DNA of 64,000 nucleotides from Arthrobacter sp. UKPF54-2 (lineage in GTDB: Bacteria; Actinomycetota; Actinomycetes; Actinomycetales; Micrococcaceae), in the NCBI RefSeq assembly GCF_007858535.1, contig NZ_CP040174.1, positions 1,488,001 through 1,552,000 on the forward strand. Reading direction: 5' to 3'. The notes beneath the pieces were generated by a model. It did not search any database and was not told the DNA's origin. It saw only the letters and a list, made by a program, of their open reading frames with translations. The translations under genes were made by a program, and so were the position numbers. Each line of letters opens with the position of its first letter. Position 1 is the first letter of the stretch. Positions 9,145 through 17,823 of the stretch are shown one piece after another.

Positions 9145-11043
9145 ATGACTACTTTTGCTGCCCTCGGCACGCCCAAGGCCCTCGCCGACACCCTCACCGC
9201 CCAGGGGATCGAAACGCCGTTCCCCATCCAGGTCAAGACCCTGCCGGACACCCTGGCCGGACGCGACGTCCTGGGCCGCGGCCGCACCGGCTCCGGCAAG
9301 ACCATCGCTTTCGCCATCCCGCTTGTAGCACGACTCGCTGAGCGGGAAGCCGCGCACTTCCGCAAGCCCGGCCGCCCCATGGGCCTGGTCCTTGCACCCA
9401 CCCGCGAACTGGCCACCCAGATCAACGCGACCATCGAACCGATGGCCAAGGCCATGGGCCTGACCACCACCGTGATTTACGGCGGCATCTCCCAGGCCCG
9501 CCAGGAAAAGGCCCTGCGCGCCGGCGTCGACATTGTCATCGCCTGCCCGGGCCGCCTGGAGGACCTGATCCGCCAGCGCATCCTGACCCTCGAGGCCGTT
9601 GAGATCACCGTCCTGGACGAGGCGGACCACATGGCCGACCTCGGCTTCCTCCCGGTAGTCAAGAAGCTGATGGACATGACCCCAACCCAGGGCCAGCGCC
9701 TGCTGTTCTCCGCCACCCTGGACAACGGCGTGGACAAGATCGTCCAGCGCTACCTGTCCAACCCGCTGACCCACTCCGTGGACGACCCGCAGGCCGCAGT
9801 GACCACCATGGAGCACCACGTCCTGGTGGTCAACGACCAGACCGTCAAGAAGCAGCTGATCGTTGAGCTCGCCTCGGGCGCCGGCCGCCGGGTGCTCTTT
9901 ATGCGCACCAAGCACCACGCCCGCAAGCTGGCCAAGACCCTGACCGACGCCGGCATCCCTGCCGTCGACCTCCACGGCAACCTCTCGCAGAACGCCCGTG
10001 ACCGCAACCTCGCAGAGTTCTCCTCCGGTGACGTCCGCGTTCTGGTGGCGACGGACGTCGCGGCCCGCGGCGTCCACGTCGACGACGTCGAGCTGGTCAT
10101 CCACGTGGATCCGCCCACGGAGCACAAGGCGTACCTGCACCGCTCGGGCCGGACCGCCCGCGCCGGTTCCGACGGTACCGTGGTCACGCTGACCCTGCCC
10201 GAGCAGCAGTCCGACGTCAAGAAGCTGATGAAGGCCGCCGGCGTCGAGGTCAACTTCGAGCGCGTCACCGCCAACTCCCCGCTGGTCGCGGAGCTGGTGG
10301 GCGAAATGGCCGAGAAGATCGATCCGCGCACCCGCGCCGCGCTGCTGGCCACCAAGGCCAAGCAGCAGGGCGGCGGCACCTCCACCGGTGCCAACGCCGA
10401 GCGCAAGCGCGCCCGCCGCCAGGCTGCACCCACCGCGGGTGGCCGGGGCGGACGCGGCGGCCGGGGCCGGGTTTCCGCCGAGGCGCCCCGCACGGACCTT
10501 CCCCGCGCCGAGCGCCGCGCCGTGGCCTACGAAGGCCAGGCCGCTGCCCGAAACGCCGCAGAGCGCGTCGCGGAAAAGAACCAGGACCGGGCCGACGCCG
10601 AGCGCGCCGAGCGGCGCAACGCCCGGGGCCGTGGCCGCACCACGGCCTACGCGCACCACAACGATGTTCCCGCAGCCGGCGGCCGCGCCTCGGCTGGCCG
10701 TGGCTCGGACGGTCGCGCTGCGGAGGGTCGTAGCGACTCCCGCGGCGGTTCCGCACCCCGCAGTGGCGCACCCCGCAGCGGCGCACCCCGCACGGGTGGC
10801 GCAGGCCGGGCCGGCGCGCCGGCCGGTGGCCAGCGCGGCGGACGCCCGGCAACCGGCCAGCGGGCAGCTGCCGGCGCCAAGTCCGGCGGTTCGGCGCCCG
10901 TGTGGTCCTCCAACACCGGTGGCACCTCCGGCGGATCCTACGCAGGTGGCGGCAACGGCCGCTCCGGCGAAGGCCGTCCGGCACGTAGCGGCGGCCCCCG
11001 CCGCGCGTCGGCCCCGGCGTCGAACGAACGCCGCAGCCGCTAA
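9145..11043 (+). CDS. DEAD-box ATP-dependent RNA helicase
   Basis: This 632-residue RNA helicase acts in RNA remodelling, ribosome assembly or cold adaptation. The ordered motifs are visible: Walker A GRTGSGKT, Ia PTRELATQ, II DEADHM, III SATL, then in the second RecA domain LVATDVAARGVHVD and VI HRSGRTARAG. After about residue 420 the protein becomes a long Arg/Gly/Ala-rich tail with repeated GRGG and SGAPR blocks, typical of actinobacterial DEAD-box proteins and probably RNA-binding. ATG 9145 is preferred to TTG 9136 because the protein then starts directly at the family-like MTTFAALG. Confidence 0.93.
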   Translation: MTTFAALGTPKALADTLTAQGIETPFPIQVKTLPDTLAGRDVLGRGRTGSGKTIAFAIPLVARLAEREAAHFRKPGRPMGLVLAPTRELATQINATIEPMAKAMGLTTTVIYGGISQARQEKALRAGVDIVIACPGRLEDLIRQRILTLEAVEITVLDEADHMADLGFLPVVKKLMDMTPTQGQRLLFSATLDNGVDKIVQRYLSNPLTHSVDDPQAAVTTMEHHVLVVNDQTVKKQLIVELASGAGRRVLFMRTKHHARKLAKTLTDAGIPAVDLHGNLSQNARDRNLAEFSSGDVRVLVATDVAARGVHVDDVELVIHVDPPTEHKAYLHRSGRTARAGSDGTVVTLTLPEQQSDVKKLMKAAGVEVNFERVTANSPLVAELVGEMAEKIDPRTRAALLATKAKQQGGGTSTGANAERKRARRQAAPTAGGRGGRGGRGRVSAEAPRTDLPRAERRAVAYEGQAAARNAAERVAEKNQDRADAERAERRNARGRGRTTAYAHHNDVPAAGGRASAGRGSDGRAAEGRSDSRGGSAPRSGAPRSGAPRTGGAGRAGAPAGGQRGGRPATGQRAAAGAKSGGSAPVWSSNTGGTSGGSYAGGGNGRSGEGRPARSGGPRRASAPASNERRSR

Positions 11044-11097
11044 TCCCCAACCGCTCCCTAACCTCGCAAGCTCGGTCAGGGAACCCGGCGGTCGTGG

Positions 11098-11129
11098 CCT
11101 CAGCTCAACTATCGGTGGTTGAGCTGGGG
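11098..11129. terminator. hairpin terminator between convergent genes
   Basis: The arms CCTCAGCTCAAC and GTTGAGCTGGGG pair over 12 positions with one T-G wobble around an eight-base loop. The hairpin lies between the convergent helicase and MBL-hydrolase genes. No clear T-run follows it, so factor-independent termination is only probable. Confidence 0.5.
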
Positions 11130-11155
11130 CCCCAAGCGGGTCAGCCGCTGCCTTA

Positions 11156-11806
11156 TTACCAGCCGCGGGCGCGCCACTCCTCCAGGTGCGGGCGCTCCGC
11201 ACCAAGGGTGGTGGGCTTGCCGTGGCCCGGGTGGACCACGGTGTCATCCGGATAGACGTCGAACAGCCGCTCCGTGACATCGCTGAGCAGCTGGGCAAAG
11301 CGCTCGGGATCTTTTTGCGTGTTGCCGACGCCTCCCGGGAACAACGAGTCGCCGGAGAAGATGTGCGCCGGGCCCTCCGGGTCCTGGTACACGAAGGCCA
11401 CCGATCCCGGGGTATGGCCGCGCAGATGCACCGCCGTCACGTCGAAACCGTCGAAGTTGCCGACGTCGCCGTGATCGAGCAGCACATCAACCTTCACCGG
11501 CAGCTCGGCGGCGTCATCCGTCCCCGCCGCCGTCTTTGCGCCGGTCGCTTCAACGAGGCCGGGCAGTGCGCGGACGTGGTCCCAGTGCTGGTGCGTGGTT
11601 GCGATCAGCGTCAGTTTCGGCGCCGCGGCCGTGTCTGCAGCGGCGTCGGCCAGCAGGCCCTGGATCGCGGCCAGGTCGTCGGCTGCGTCGATCAGCAGCT
11701 GCGCGCCGGAGGCCTTGGCGGTAAGCAGGTACACGTTGTTGTCCATCTCGCTGACCGAAATCCGGCGGATGGTGATGTCACGAAGCGAGTGTATGAGCGA
11801 GTCCAT
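11156..11806 (-). CDS. MBL-fold metallo-hydrolase (glyoxalase II-like)
   Basis: This 216-residue cytosolic enzyme has the metallo-beta-lactamase fold. The metal-binding signature appears as HQHWDH, a close variant of HxHxDH, followed by a loop histidine in HLRGHTPGSVAF, an aspartate in FSGDSLFPGG and a late histidine in VHPGHGKPT. The layout fits glyoxalase II or persulfide-dioxygenase-like hydrolases of thioesters. The substrate cannot be assigned. It lies 21 bases downstream of the aldo/keto reductase on the same strand, so the two may be co-transcribed. Confidence 0.85.
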   Translation of the reverse strand: MDSLIHSLRDITIRRISVSEMDNNVYLLTAKASGAQLLIDAADDLAAIQGLLADAAADTAAAPKLTLIATTHQHWDHVRALPGLVEATGAKTAAGTDDAAELPVKVDVLLDHGDVGNFDGFDVTAVHLRGHTPGSVAFVYQDPEGPAHIFSGDSLFPGGVGNTQKDPERFAQLLSDVTERLFDVYPDDTVVHPGHGKPTTLGAERPHLEEWRARGW

Positions 11807-11827
11807 GGGCTGCAGTCTACTGATTCG

Positions 11828-12838
11828 CTATTCACGGCCCTCGGACACCCATGTGGGGTCCGCTGAACGGGAACCGACGACGGCGTCCGCAGCGGCGTCG
11901 AGCCGCTCCAGTTGCGCCGGGGTCAGGTCGAGCGTCAAAGCGCCGAGGTTTTCATCGATCCGGTCGGCCTTGCGCGTGCCGGGGATCGGGACCACGGGCA
12001 GGCCGAGCTTCCGGCCCTGCGCGATCAGCCAAGCGAGGGCCACCTGGGCGGGCGTTGCAGCCTGGCCGGGGCGGCCCAGCTCGGTGGCGACCGCCCGGAC
12101 CGCGGCCACCACAGTCTGGTTGGCATCCAGTGCTGCCTCGGCGAAGCGCGGGATGTTGCGGCGGAAGTCGTTGCTGCCCAGTTTGGAGGCGTCCACGGTG
12201 CCGGTGAGGAATCCCCGGCCCAGCGGCGAGTACGGCACAAAACCGACGCCGAGTTCGGCAGCGGCAGGCACGATGTTGCGTTCCACGTCGCGACTCCAGA
12301 TGGACCACTCGCTTTGGACTGCGGCGATCGGATGGACGCTGCTGGCCTCCCGCAGCTCCTCGGCCGTCACCTCGGACAGACCCAGGTGCCGCACCTTGCC
12401 GGCCTGCACCAGCCCCGCCATGGCCTCCACGGTTTCCACAATCGGAACGCGGAGGTCACGGCGGTGCATGTAGTACAGGTCGATCGTGTCGGTGCCGAGG
12501 CGCTTCAGGCTGCGGTCCACGGCCTGCCGCACGTAGGCGGCGTCCCCCCGGATGTCCGAGTAGCCGGTGGCCGGCGTCCCCACCAGGCCGAACTTGGTGG
12601 CCAGCTGCACCTCGCCGCGGCGTCCCTTGAGCAGCTTGGCGATCAGCTCCTCGTTGCTGCCGCCGCCGTAGATGTCCGCCGTGTCGATGAAGCTGACGCC
12701 CGCGTCCACCGCATGGTGCAGAGTGGCCAGCGCCTCCGCCGGATCCACCTCCCCGTACACGGGAGTCAGGGCCATGCCGCCGAACCCCAGGGGACTGACG
12801 CTGAGGCCGTCGCCCAGCCGGACTGTCGCTGCATTCAT
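11828..12838 (-). CDS. aldo/keto reductase
   Basis: This 336-residue NADPH-dependent oxidoreductase has a TIM-barrel fold. Catalytic tetrad positions are visible: Asp and Tyr in FIDTADIYGGG, Lys in LATKFG and His in YYMHRRD. The cofactor end has PVVPIPGTRKADRIDEN. The sequence resembles the YajO/Tas-like AKR branch (AKR11/13), which reduces small aldehydes and ketones. The physiological substrate is unknown. It is probably the first gene of a pair with the MBL hydrolase. Confidence 0.9.
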   Translation of the reverse strand: MNAATVRLGDGLSVSPLGFGGMALTPVYGEVDPAEALATLHHAVDAGVSFIDTADIYGGGSNEELIAKLLKGRRGEVQLATKFGLVGTPATGYSDIRGDAAYVRQAVDRSLKRLGTDTIDLYYMHRRDLRVPIVETVEAMAGLVQAGKVRHLGLSEVTAEELREASSVHPIAAVQSEWSIWSRDVERNIVPAAAELGVGFVPYSPLGRGFLTGTVDASKLGSNDFRRNIPRFAEAALDANQTVVAAVRAVATELGRPGQAATPAQVALAWLIAQGRKLGLPVVPIPGTRKADRIDENLGALTLDLTPAQLERLDAAADAVVGSRSADPTWVSEGRE

Positions 12839-12995
12839 CTTTGGTCTCCTGTCACTGCTGCAGTAGTGCCGTCCCTGCCAAGAACTCCGGCGCCCGCGCG
12901 GCTATTCCGGACCTAGGCCCCAGGTTCTCCCCACCTTTGACCGCTGCCCGGGCCTCGACGACGGCGCGCCGCGGGGAACACGCCGTCGCGCTGGC

Positions 12996-13388
12996 CTAAA
13001 TGTGGGGAGATTCCGCGGCGGAGGCCGGCAGCAGCTTCAGCCCGGCGGCGCAGCCGACGATTCCGGCGATAAACAGCAGTTTCAGCGGACTGGCGGGCTC
13101 GACGCCGGTCGCCATCGCCCAGCCGACCGTCAGGGCAGCCCCGATTCCCACCCAGACGGCGTAGGCCGTGCCGAGCGGGATGCGCTTGACGGCCAGGCCC
13201 AGCCCCACCATGCTGAGGATTGCCGTCACGGCGAACACGAGGGTGGGCAGCGGCCGGGTGAAGCCGTCGGAGAGACCCAGAGCCGTGGCCCAGACCGCCT
13301 CCAGTACGGCGGAGGCAAGCAGAATGAGCCAGGCCAGGGTTGTTGCCGGGGCCTTGCCGGCCGGTGCCGGCGTGCGATTCGCGGCCAT
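12996..13388 (-). CDS. SMR-family exporter subunit (guanidinium type), second of pair
   Basis: This four-helix small multidrug resistance protein of 130 residues carries the conserved glutamate in helix 1 (LLASAVLEAVWATALG). The helix 3 motif GTAYAVWVGIGAALTVGW is intact. The N-terminus is 17 residues longer than in most SMR proteins. ATG 13388 follows two bases after the stop of the first subunit. Paired SMR genes usually make antiparallel heterodimers. With the guanidine-III-type riboswitch upstream, the likely role is export of guanidinium in exchange for protons. Confidence 0.88.
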   Translation of the reverse strand: MAANRTPAPAGKAPATTLAWLILLASAVLEAVWATALGLSDGFTRPLPTLVFAVTAILSMVGLGLAVKRIPLGTAYAVWVGIGAALTVGWAMATGVEPASPLKLLFIAGIVGCAAGLKLLPASAAESPHI

Positions 13389-13390
13389 GG

Positions 13391-13714
13391 CTACGCCACC
13401 AGTTTCAGGCCGGCAACGCAGGCGACGATCCCGCCGAGCAGCAGGATCCGCGCGGTCGTGGCGGGTTCCACTTTGGTGGCCATGGCGTAGGCGGAGGTCA
13501 GCAAGACGCCGACGCCTACCCAGACGGCGTAGGCGGTTCCGGTGGGGATGGACTGCATGGCGGCGGCGAGCCCGCCGGTGCTGGCGAGCACAGAAACGAG
13601 GAAAACGGCGGTCGGTGCGATCCGGCGGCGGCCCGTGGCCTGTGCTGTGCGGTGCAGGGCTGCGGCCCAAACGGCTTCCAGCGAGCCTGAAAGAATGAGA
13701 ATTAACCACGACAT
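13391..13714 (-). CDS. SMR-family exporter subunit (guanidinium type), first of pair
   Basis: This 107-residue four-helix protein opens with MSWLILILSGSLEAVWAAAL, a good match to the SugE/Gdx guanidinium-exporter branch with Glu in helix 1 and Trp following. Helix 3 has GTAYAVWVGVG. ATG 13714 is preceded by TTGGAG at five bases. The leader immediately upstream matches the guanidine-III riboswitch, so expression is probably switched on by guanidine. Its stop is two bases from the start of the partner subunit. Confidence 0.9.
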   Translation of the reverse strand: MSWLILILSGSLEAVWAAALHRTAQATGRRRIAPTAVFLVSVLASTGGLAAAMQSIPTGTAYAVWVGVGVLLTSAYAMATKVEPATTARILLLGGIVACVAGLKLVA

Positions 13715-13726
13715 GGCGGCTCCAAT

Positions 13727-13767
13727 GGCCAGTCTTGTCGCGTGCCGGGTACTGATCCGTCGTCCGG
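13727..13767 (-). promoter_or_regulatory. guanidine-III (ykkC-III) riboswitch
   Basis: Read on the minus strand, this 41-base leader contains CCGGACGA, then TACCCGG, then GACAAGAC, in the same order and nearly the same spacing as I recall for the guanidine-III aptamer of Thermobifida fusca. CAGT before TACCCGG pairs with ACTG after GACAAG. These are the positions of the aptamer pseudoknot, with bases differing from the reference in a compensated way. The aptamer ends 12 bases before the ATG and abuts the TTGGAG ribosome site, which fits ligand control of translation. The downstream genes are a paired SMR exporter, the expected regulon. The reference sequence is recalled, not looked up. Confidence 0.85.
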
Positions 13768-13838
13768 AGGCCCAAGACAGGGCCTTGATTCCAGCCTAGC
13801 AACGCCCGGGCGGAGGGGCGGGCGGGCAGCGGCAGTTT

Positions 13839-14552
13839 CTAGAGCGCCGCGGCCCCCGCCCAGATCTGGAACTTCCGGCCCACGGGATACACGCTGCAGC
13901 CTTCCTCGGCTGCGGTGAGGTCTCCGGCGGCGATATCAGGGGCCGCCGACACGATCGCGCGGCCGTCGGCGTTCACCAGGGTGGCCCGTTCCCCGATCCG
14001 GCGCAGGGCGGGCAGGGCGCCGCGTTCGAGCCGCTGCACGGTGACGTCCATCCCCACAATCCCGGAGACCGGCCCGTCCGAGCGGCAAAAGACCGGGTGC
14101 GTGAACGTCAGCACGTACTCGTCTGTGCACAGGAAGTCGACGTACGGCCCGGTGACGTGCGGTTGGCCGGTATCCACCGGCACGCGGAACCACTCCGATT
14201 TCACGTAGCGGCTGATGGAGTTGGGGCTGAAGTTGGCCAGGGCGTCCACGTGTTCCAGATCCTCACCCTGCCACCAGGCGATGTAGCTGCGTTCCGGGCC
14301 CAGCAGCCCGGCGTTGGCCAGGAAGCCTGCGCCGGCAATGTAGCCGTCGGGGGTCCGGACCAGTTCCTCGACCACCGGACGGACGAGCTTATCCACAGCA
14401 GTTCCGCTGACCTTGGCGGAGAGGGCCGCCAAGGCGGTTCCCGTTTCCGTCGCCCACTCCGTGAGCCTGCTCTCGATGTCGGTAATGACGGCGTCGAGGC
14501 CCGCGGCGGCGCAGAGGATCGGCGTATTCGAGGAAGCGGTGATTTCGGACAT
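13839..14552 (-). CDS. Cache-like sensor domain protein, soluble
   Basis: This 237-residue protein has the features of a PDC/Cache sensor domain: GPERSYIAWWQG, PHVTGPYVDFLCTDEYVLTFTHP (read in parts) and SGIVGMDVTVQRLE, the last being the typical Cache strand. No signal peptide or membrane helix is visible. This is unusual, since Cache domains normally sit outside the cell between two helices. ATG 14552 has GGGAG eight bases upstream. It lies 38 bases downstream of the GntR gene and both are divergent from the PotABCD-type importer. It may sense the imported compound in the cytosol or assist the regulator. That role is inference. Confidence 0.7.
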   Translation of the reverse strand: MSEITASSNTPILCAAAGLDAVITDIESRLTEWATETGTALAALSAKVSGTAVDKLVRPVVEELVRTPDGYIAGAGFLANAGLLGPERSYIAWWQGEDLEHVDALANFSPNSISRYVKSEWFRVPVDTGQPHVTGPYVDFLCTDEYVLTFTHPVFCRSDGPVSGIVGMDVTVQRLERGALPALRRIGERATLVNADGRAIVSAAPDIAAGDLTAAEEGCSVYPVGRKFQIWAGAAAL

Positions 14553-14590
14553 AAGGGTCGCTCCCTTGGGTCGACGGAACGGGGGGATGG

Positions 14591-15370
14591 TCAGTGGTAG
14601 CGCTTGGATTGTTCGTTCAGCAGCCAATCCGTGGTCGCGGCGACTAGGGCTTTCACGGCTACTTCGGCGGTGGACGACTGGCGGCCCTCGACGGCGGCCG
14701 CGATGTCATCCAACAGTCCGGCGGTGGTCCGCCGATAGGCGGGGTCGGCGCAGGGCAGCATGGTGAGGGGACCCAGGTCCGCCTGCAGCCGGATCAGCTC
14801 CCGGGCGAGCCGGGCCGAGCGGGCGATCGCGGCTACTTCGAGCAGGAACTCGGAGACGGCCAGCCGCCAGTGCAACGGATCCGCCTCCGCCGTGGGAATG
14901 AAGGAACGCAGCGTTGCCATGTCCGCGGCGTCAGAGCGCCGGGCCGCGACGCCGGCGCACGCGGCAGCAATGGCCTGGTAATGCAGCCCCAGGTCGCTGA
15001 TCTGGAGCCGGGTCAGCTGCCGCAACTGCTCCAGAGCGCGGTCCCGTGACGGCAGGACGTCGTCGGCAATGAAGCTGCCACCGCTGCGACCGCGGGCTGT
15101 GCGGATAATGCCCGAGGTCCGCAGCTGCGACAGGGCTTCGCGGGCCGTCACGGCGGAGACCCCGAGTGCGGCGGCGAGCTCCGTCTCATTGGGCAGGCGC
15201 TGGCCGCTGGTGAGCAGCCCGGTTTCCACCGCCTGCTCGATCCGGCTGCACACCTCGTCCACCAGGCCGCGGGACCTGATCGGAGTGAACACGGCCGCCA
15301 GGCTGCGGGAGGCGCCCTGCGGTGTCAGCAGCATCGGGCCTCCCTGTACGTCTCCGGCGGTAGCTGCCAT
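14591..15370 (-). CDS. GntR/FadR-type transcriptional regulator
   Basis: This 259-residue regulator has an N-terminal GntR winged helix at about residues 30-100 (GQRLPNETELAAALGVSAVTAREAL and then GIIRTARGRSGGSF, quoted in parts). A helical FCD-type ligand domain follows. It is divergent from the PotABCD-type importer, with 138 bases between starts, and upstream of the Cache-like gene. Control of the importer is the likely job. An inverted repeat in the intergenic region is a candidate operator. Confidence 0.88.
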   Translation of the reverse strand: MAATAGDVQGGPMLLTPQGASRSLAAVFTPIRSRGLVDEVCSRIEQAVETGLLTSGQRLPNETELAAALGVSAVTAREALSQLRTSGIIRTARGRSGGSFIADDVLPSRDRALEQLRQLTRLQISDLGLHYQAIAAACAGVAARRSDAADMATLRSFIPTAEADPLHWRLAVSEFLLEVAAIARSARLARELIRLQADLGPLTMLPCADPAYRRTTAGLLDDIAAAVEGRQSSTAEVAVKALVAATTDWLLNEQSKRYH

Positions 15371-15426
15371 CCTAATCCGGGCTTCTGCGGGGGTCTATAC
15401 ACAAATCCTATGGAGTAATAGTATTT

Positions 15427-15448
15427 GGCCCAACAGCATGTTGTGGCC
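15427..15448. promoter_or_regulatory. candidate GntR operator
   Basis: CAACAGCATGTTG at 15431-15443 is a perfect palindrome around GCA, flanked by GGCC on both sides (GGCC, then TGGCC). It lies in the divergent region between gntR and the importer operon. The position and symmetry suit an operator. No footprint or homologous alignment was available. Confidence 0.35.
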
Positions 15449-15508
15449 TGGATCACACCCCGCTGTGTCGCATCTAGGACGACCCGGCAACGGAGTTAGG
15501 CGCACCCC

Positions 15509-16582
15509 ATGACCGAGATGCTCGCGACAGGCCGGCCGACGGAAAGGGGCGCGGTTCCCGCGATCCGGCTGCGGAAACTCACCAAAGTTTTCGGTGACAC
15601 CGTGGCCGTCAACGCCGTGGACCTGGACATCCGCCAGGGCGAGTTCTTCTCCATGCTCGGCCCCTCTGGATCGGGGAAGACCACGGTCCTGCGCCTGATC
15701 GCAGGCTTCGAATTACCCACCTCTGGAAGCGTTGAACTCGAGGGCAAAGACGTCACAGGCCTGGCGCCCTTCGAACGGGACCTCAATACCGTTTTCCAGG
15801 ACTATGCGCTGTTCCCGCACATGTCCCTCATCGACAACGTCGCGTATGGGCTGCGGGTGCGGGGGATGGCCCGGAGGGAGCGCCACGAGCGGGCCCGTGA
15901 AGCCCTGGAGCGCGTGCAGCTCGGAAAATTCGTCGGGCGCAAGCCTGCCCAGCTCTCCGGCGGCCAGCGCCAGCGGGTGGCTCTTGCCCGCGCCCTGGTG
16001 GTGCAGCCCAAGGTCCTGCTGTTGGACGAACCACTCGGTGCGCTGGACCTGAAACTCCGGCAGCAGATGCAAGTGGAACTGAAGGAACTGCAGCGTTCCC
16101 TGGGTATCACCTTCATCTTTGTCACCCATGACCAGGAGGAGGCGCTGACCATGAGTGACCGGATCGGAGTCTTCAACAACGGCAGCCTGGAACAGATCGG
16201 CACCGCCCACGAGATCTACGAGCGACCCGTCGGCGCGTTCGTGGCCAACTTTGTCGGGACCTCTAACATCTTCGACGCCGCCCTCGCCCAGAAACTCTAC
16301 GGCCGTGCGGAGCAGGTCTGCATCAGGCCCGAACGGTTGCGCCTGTCCTGGACCGGGGCGCCGGAACCGCGCGCCGGCGTCACCTCCCTGCCCGGAACCG
16401 TCTCCTCACTCGTCTACGTGGGGCATGCCACCCAGGTGCGGGTACAACTCGACGACGGTCCCGCCGTCGTGGTGCTGGTTCCGGAGGCACTCCCCGGCGG
16501 CGACTGGGAGCTCCCGGGCCGGCACGTCAACGTGAGCTGGGACGACGACGCCGCCGTCTGGCTGCGGTCCCCGGCTCCTTAA
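15509..16582 (+). CDS. potA: PotA-like ABC transporter ATPase
   Basis: This 357-residue cytosolic ATPase powers uptake of a polyamine-like solute. Walker A GPSGSGKTT, Q-loop VFQDYALFPH, signature LSGGQRQRVALARAL, Walker B LLLDEP and switch histidine FVTHDQEEAL are all present. A C-terminal TOBE-like domain from about residue 270 is typical of PotA/CUT1-type ATPases. It is the first gene of a four-gene operon (ATPase, binding protein, two permeases). The substrate group is inferred from the binding protein and permease types. Confidence 0.9.
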   Translation: MTEMLATGRPTERGAVPAIRLRKLTKVFGDTVAVNAVDLDIRQGEFFSMLGPSGSGKTTVLRLIAGFELPTSGSVELEGKDVTGLAPFERDLNTVFQDYALFPHMSLIDNVAYGLRVRGMARRERHERAREALERVQLGKFVGRKPAQLSGGQRQRVALARALVVQPKVLLLDEPLGALDLKLRQQMQVELKELQRSLGITFIFVTHDQEEALTMSDRIGVFNNGSLEQIGTAHEIYERPVGAFVANFVGTSNIFDAALAQKLYGRAEQVCIRPERLRLSWTGAPEPRAGVTSLPGTVSSLVYVGHATQVRVQLDDGPAVVVLVPEALPGGDWELPGRHVNVSWDDDAAVWLRSPAP

Positions 16583-16634
16583 ACGTAAGTTCCCGGACTG
16601 AGTCCGTTTCACCCCGCAACGAAAGGTAAGGATC

Positions 16635-17822
16635 ATGGCATCACGGAACAGGGCCACCCTCGTGGTCGGGTTGGCCGCGGCGGCAGCCCTCGCGCTGGCG
16701 GGCTGTGGCACCAGCGGCGGGGGATCGGCGTCGCCGTCCGCTCAGGCGACCAAAACGGAGATCGGCCCGGGCGAAGGGCAACTGTCCATCCTTGGGTGGC
16801 CAGGATATGTCGAAGACGGCAGCAACGACCCGGCGGTGGACTGGGTTCATCCGTTCGAACAAGAGACCCAGTGCAAGGTCAGCTTCAAGCCGTTCGGCAC
16901 CTCCGATGAAGCTGTGACGCTTATGCGCACCGGACAGTACGACGTCGTTTCGGCGTCCGGGGATGCCTCGCTGCGCCTGATCGCCGGCCAGGACGTCCAG
17001 CCGGTCAACATGAGCCTGCTGAAGAACTACCCCGATGTCTACCCGTTCCTAAAAGACAAGGCCTGGAACACCGTCAACGGCACAAACTACGGCATGCCCC
17101 ACGGCTGGGGCGCCAACCTGCTGATGTACAGCACAGACAAAGTCACCCCGGCGCCCACCTCCTGGAGCGCGGTATTCGACGACGCCGCCAAGAACACCGG
17201 GAAGGTCACCGCCTACGATTCGCCGATCTACATCGCCGACGCCGCCGTGTACCTGATGGCCCACAAACCGGAGCTGGGAATCAAGAACCCGTATGCGCTG
17301 GATAAGGACCAGCTTGCCGCCTCCGTCAACCTCCTGAAGGAGCAGCGCAAGCACATCGGCGAGTACTGGAGCGACGTCGTCAAGGAGGTCCAGGCCTTCG
17401 CCAGTGGAAGCACTGTCGTCGGCACTACCTGGCAGGTGGGGGCCAACATCGCAGCTGCCGATGGCGCCAAGGTCGCGACCCTCCTGCCGACAGAGGGCGC
17501 CACCGGGTGGTCGGACACCTGGATGATCGGGTCCAAGACCAAGAACCCGAACTGTGCCTACAAGTGGCTTGACTACATCGCCAGCCCCAAAGCCAACGCG
17601 GCAGTTGCGGAGTACTTCGGCGAATCGCCGGCCAACCCCAAGGCCTGCGAACTCACCAAGGACAAAGCGCACTGCGAGACCTACCATTCCGGTGACGAGG
17701 CCTACGCGAAGCAGATCTGGTACTGGACCACCCCGGTGGCCGCCTGCCTGGACGGCCGCAAGGACGTCAAGTGCACGGACTACTCGGAGTGGACGAAGGC
17801 CTGGACCGAAATCAAGGGCTGA
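16635..17822 (+). CDS. potD: PotD-like solute-binding lipoprotein
   Basis: This 395-residue binding protein has an N-terminal signal ending in the lipobox LALAGCGTS, so it is anchored outside the membrane. The mature part has the PotD/PotF-type fold signature, with GQLSILGWPGYVED near the start and a PHGWGANLLMYSTD segment. Near the C-terminus CAYKWLDYIASPKANAAVAEYFGE is typical of this group (quoted residues are the start of that segment). GGTAAGGATC before ATG 16635 is a fair ribosome site. The ligand is probably a polyamine or related cation but is not proven. Confidence 0.87.
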   Translation: MASRNRATLVVGLAAAAALALAGCGTSGGGSASPSAQATKTEIGPGEGQLSILGWPGYVEDGSNDPAVDWVHPFEQETQCKVSFKPFGTSDEAVTLMRTGQYDVVSASGDASLRLIAGQDVQPVNMSLLKNYPDVYPFLKDKAWNTVNGTNYGMPHGWGANLLMYSTDKVTPAPTSWSAVFDDAAKNTGKVTAYDSPIYIADAAVYLMAHKPELGIKNPYALDKDQLAASVNLLKEQRKHIGEYWSDVVKEVQAFASGSTVVGTTWQVGANIAAADGAKVATLLPTEGATGWSDTWMIGSKTKNPNCAYKWLDYIASPKANAAVAEYFGESPANPKACELTKDKAHCETYHSGDEAYAKQIWYWTTPVAACLDGRKDVKCTDYSEWTKAWTEIKG

Positions 17823-17823
17823 G

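Noticed and set aside
8974..11298. Minus-strand open frame of about 774 codons opposite the DEAD-box helicase
   Set aside because: It is the complement of a GC-rich coding gene with clear helicase motifs, and its product is low-complexity Gly/Ala/Arg with no family features.
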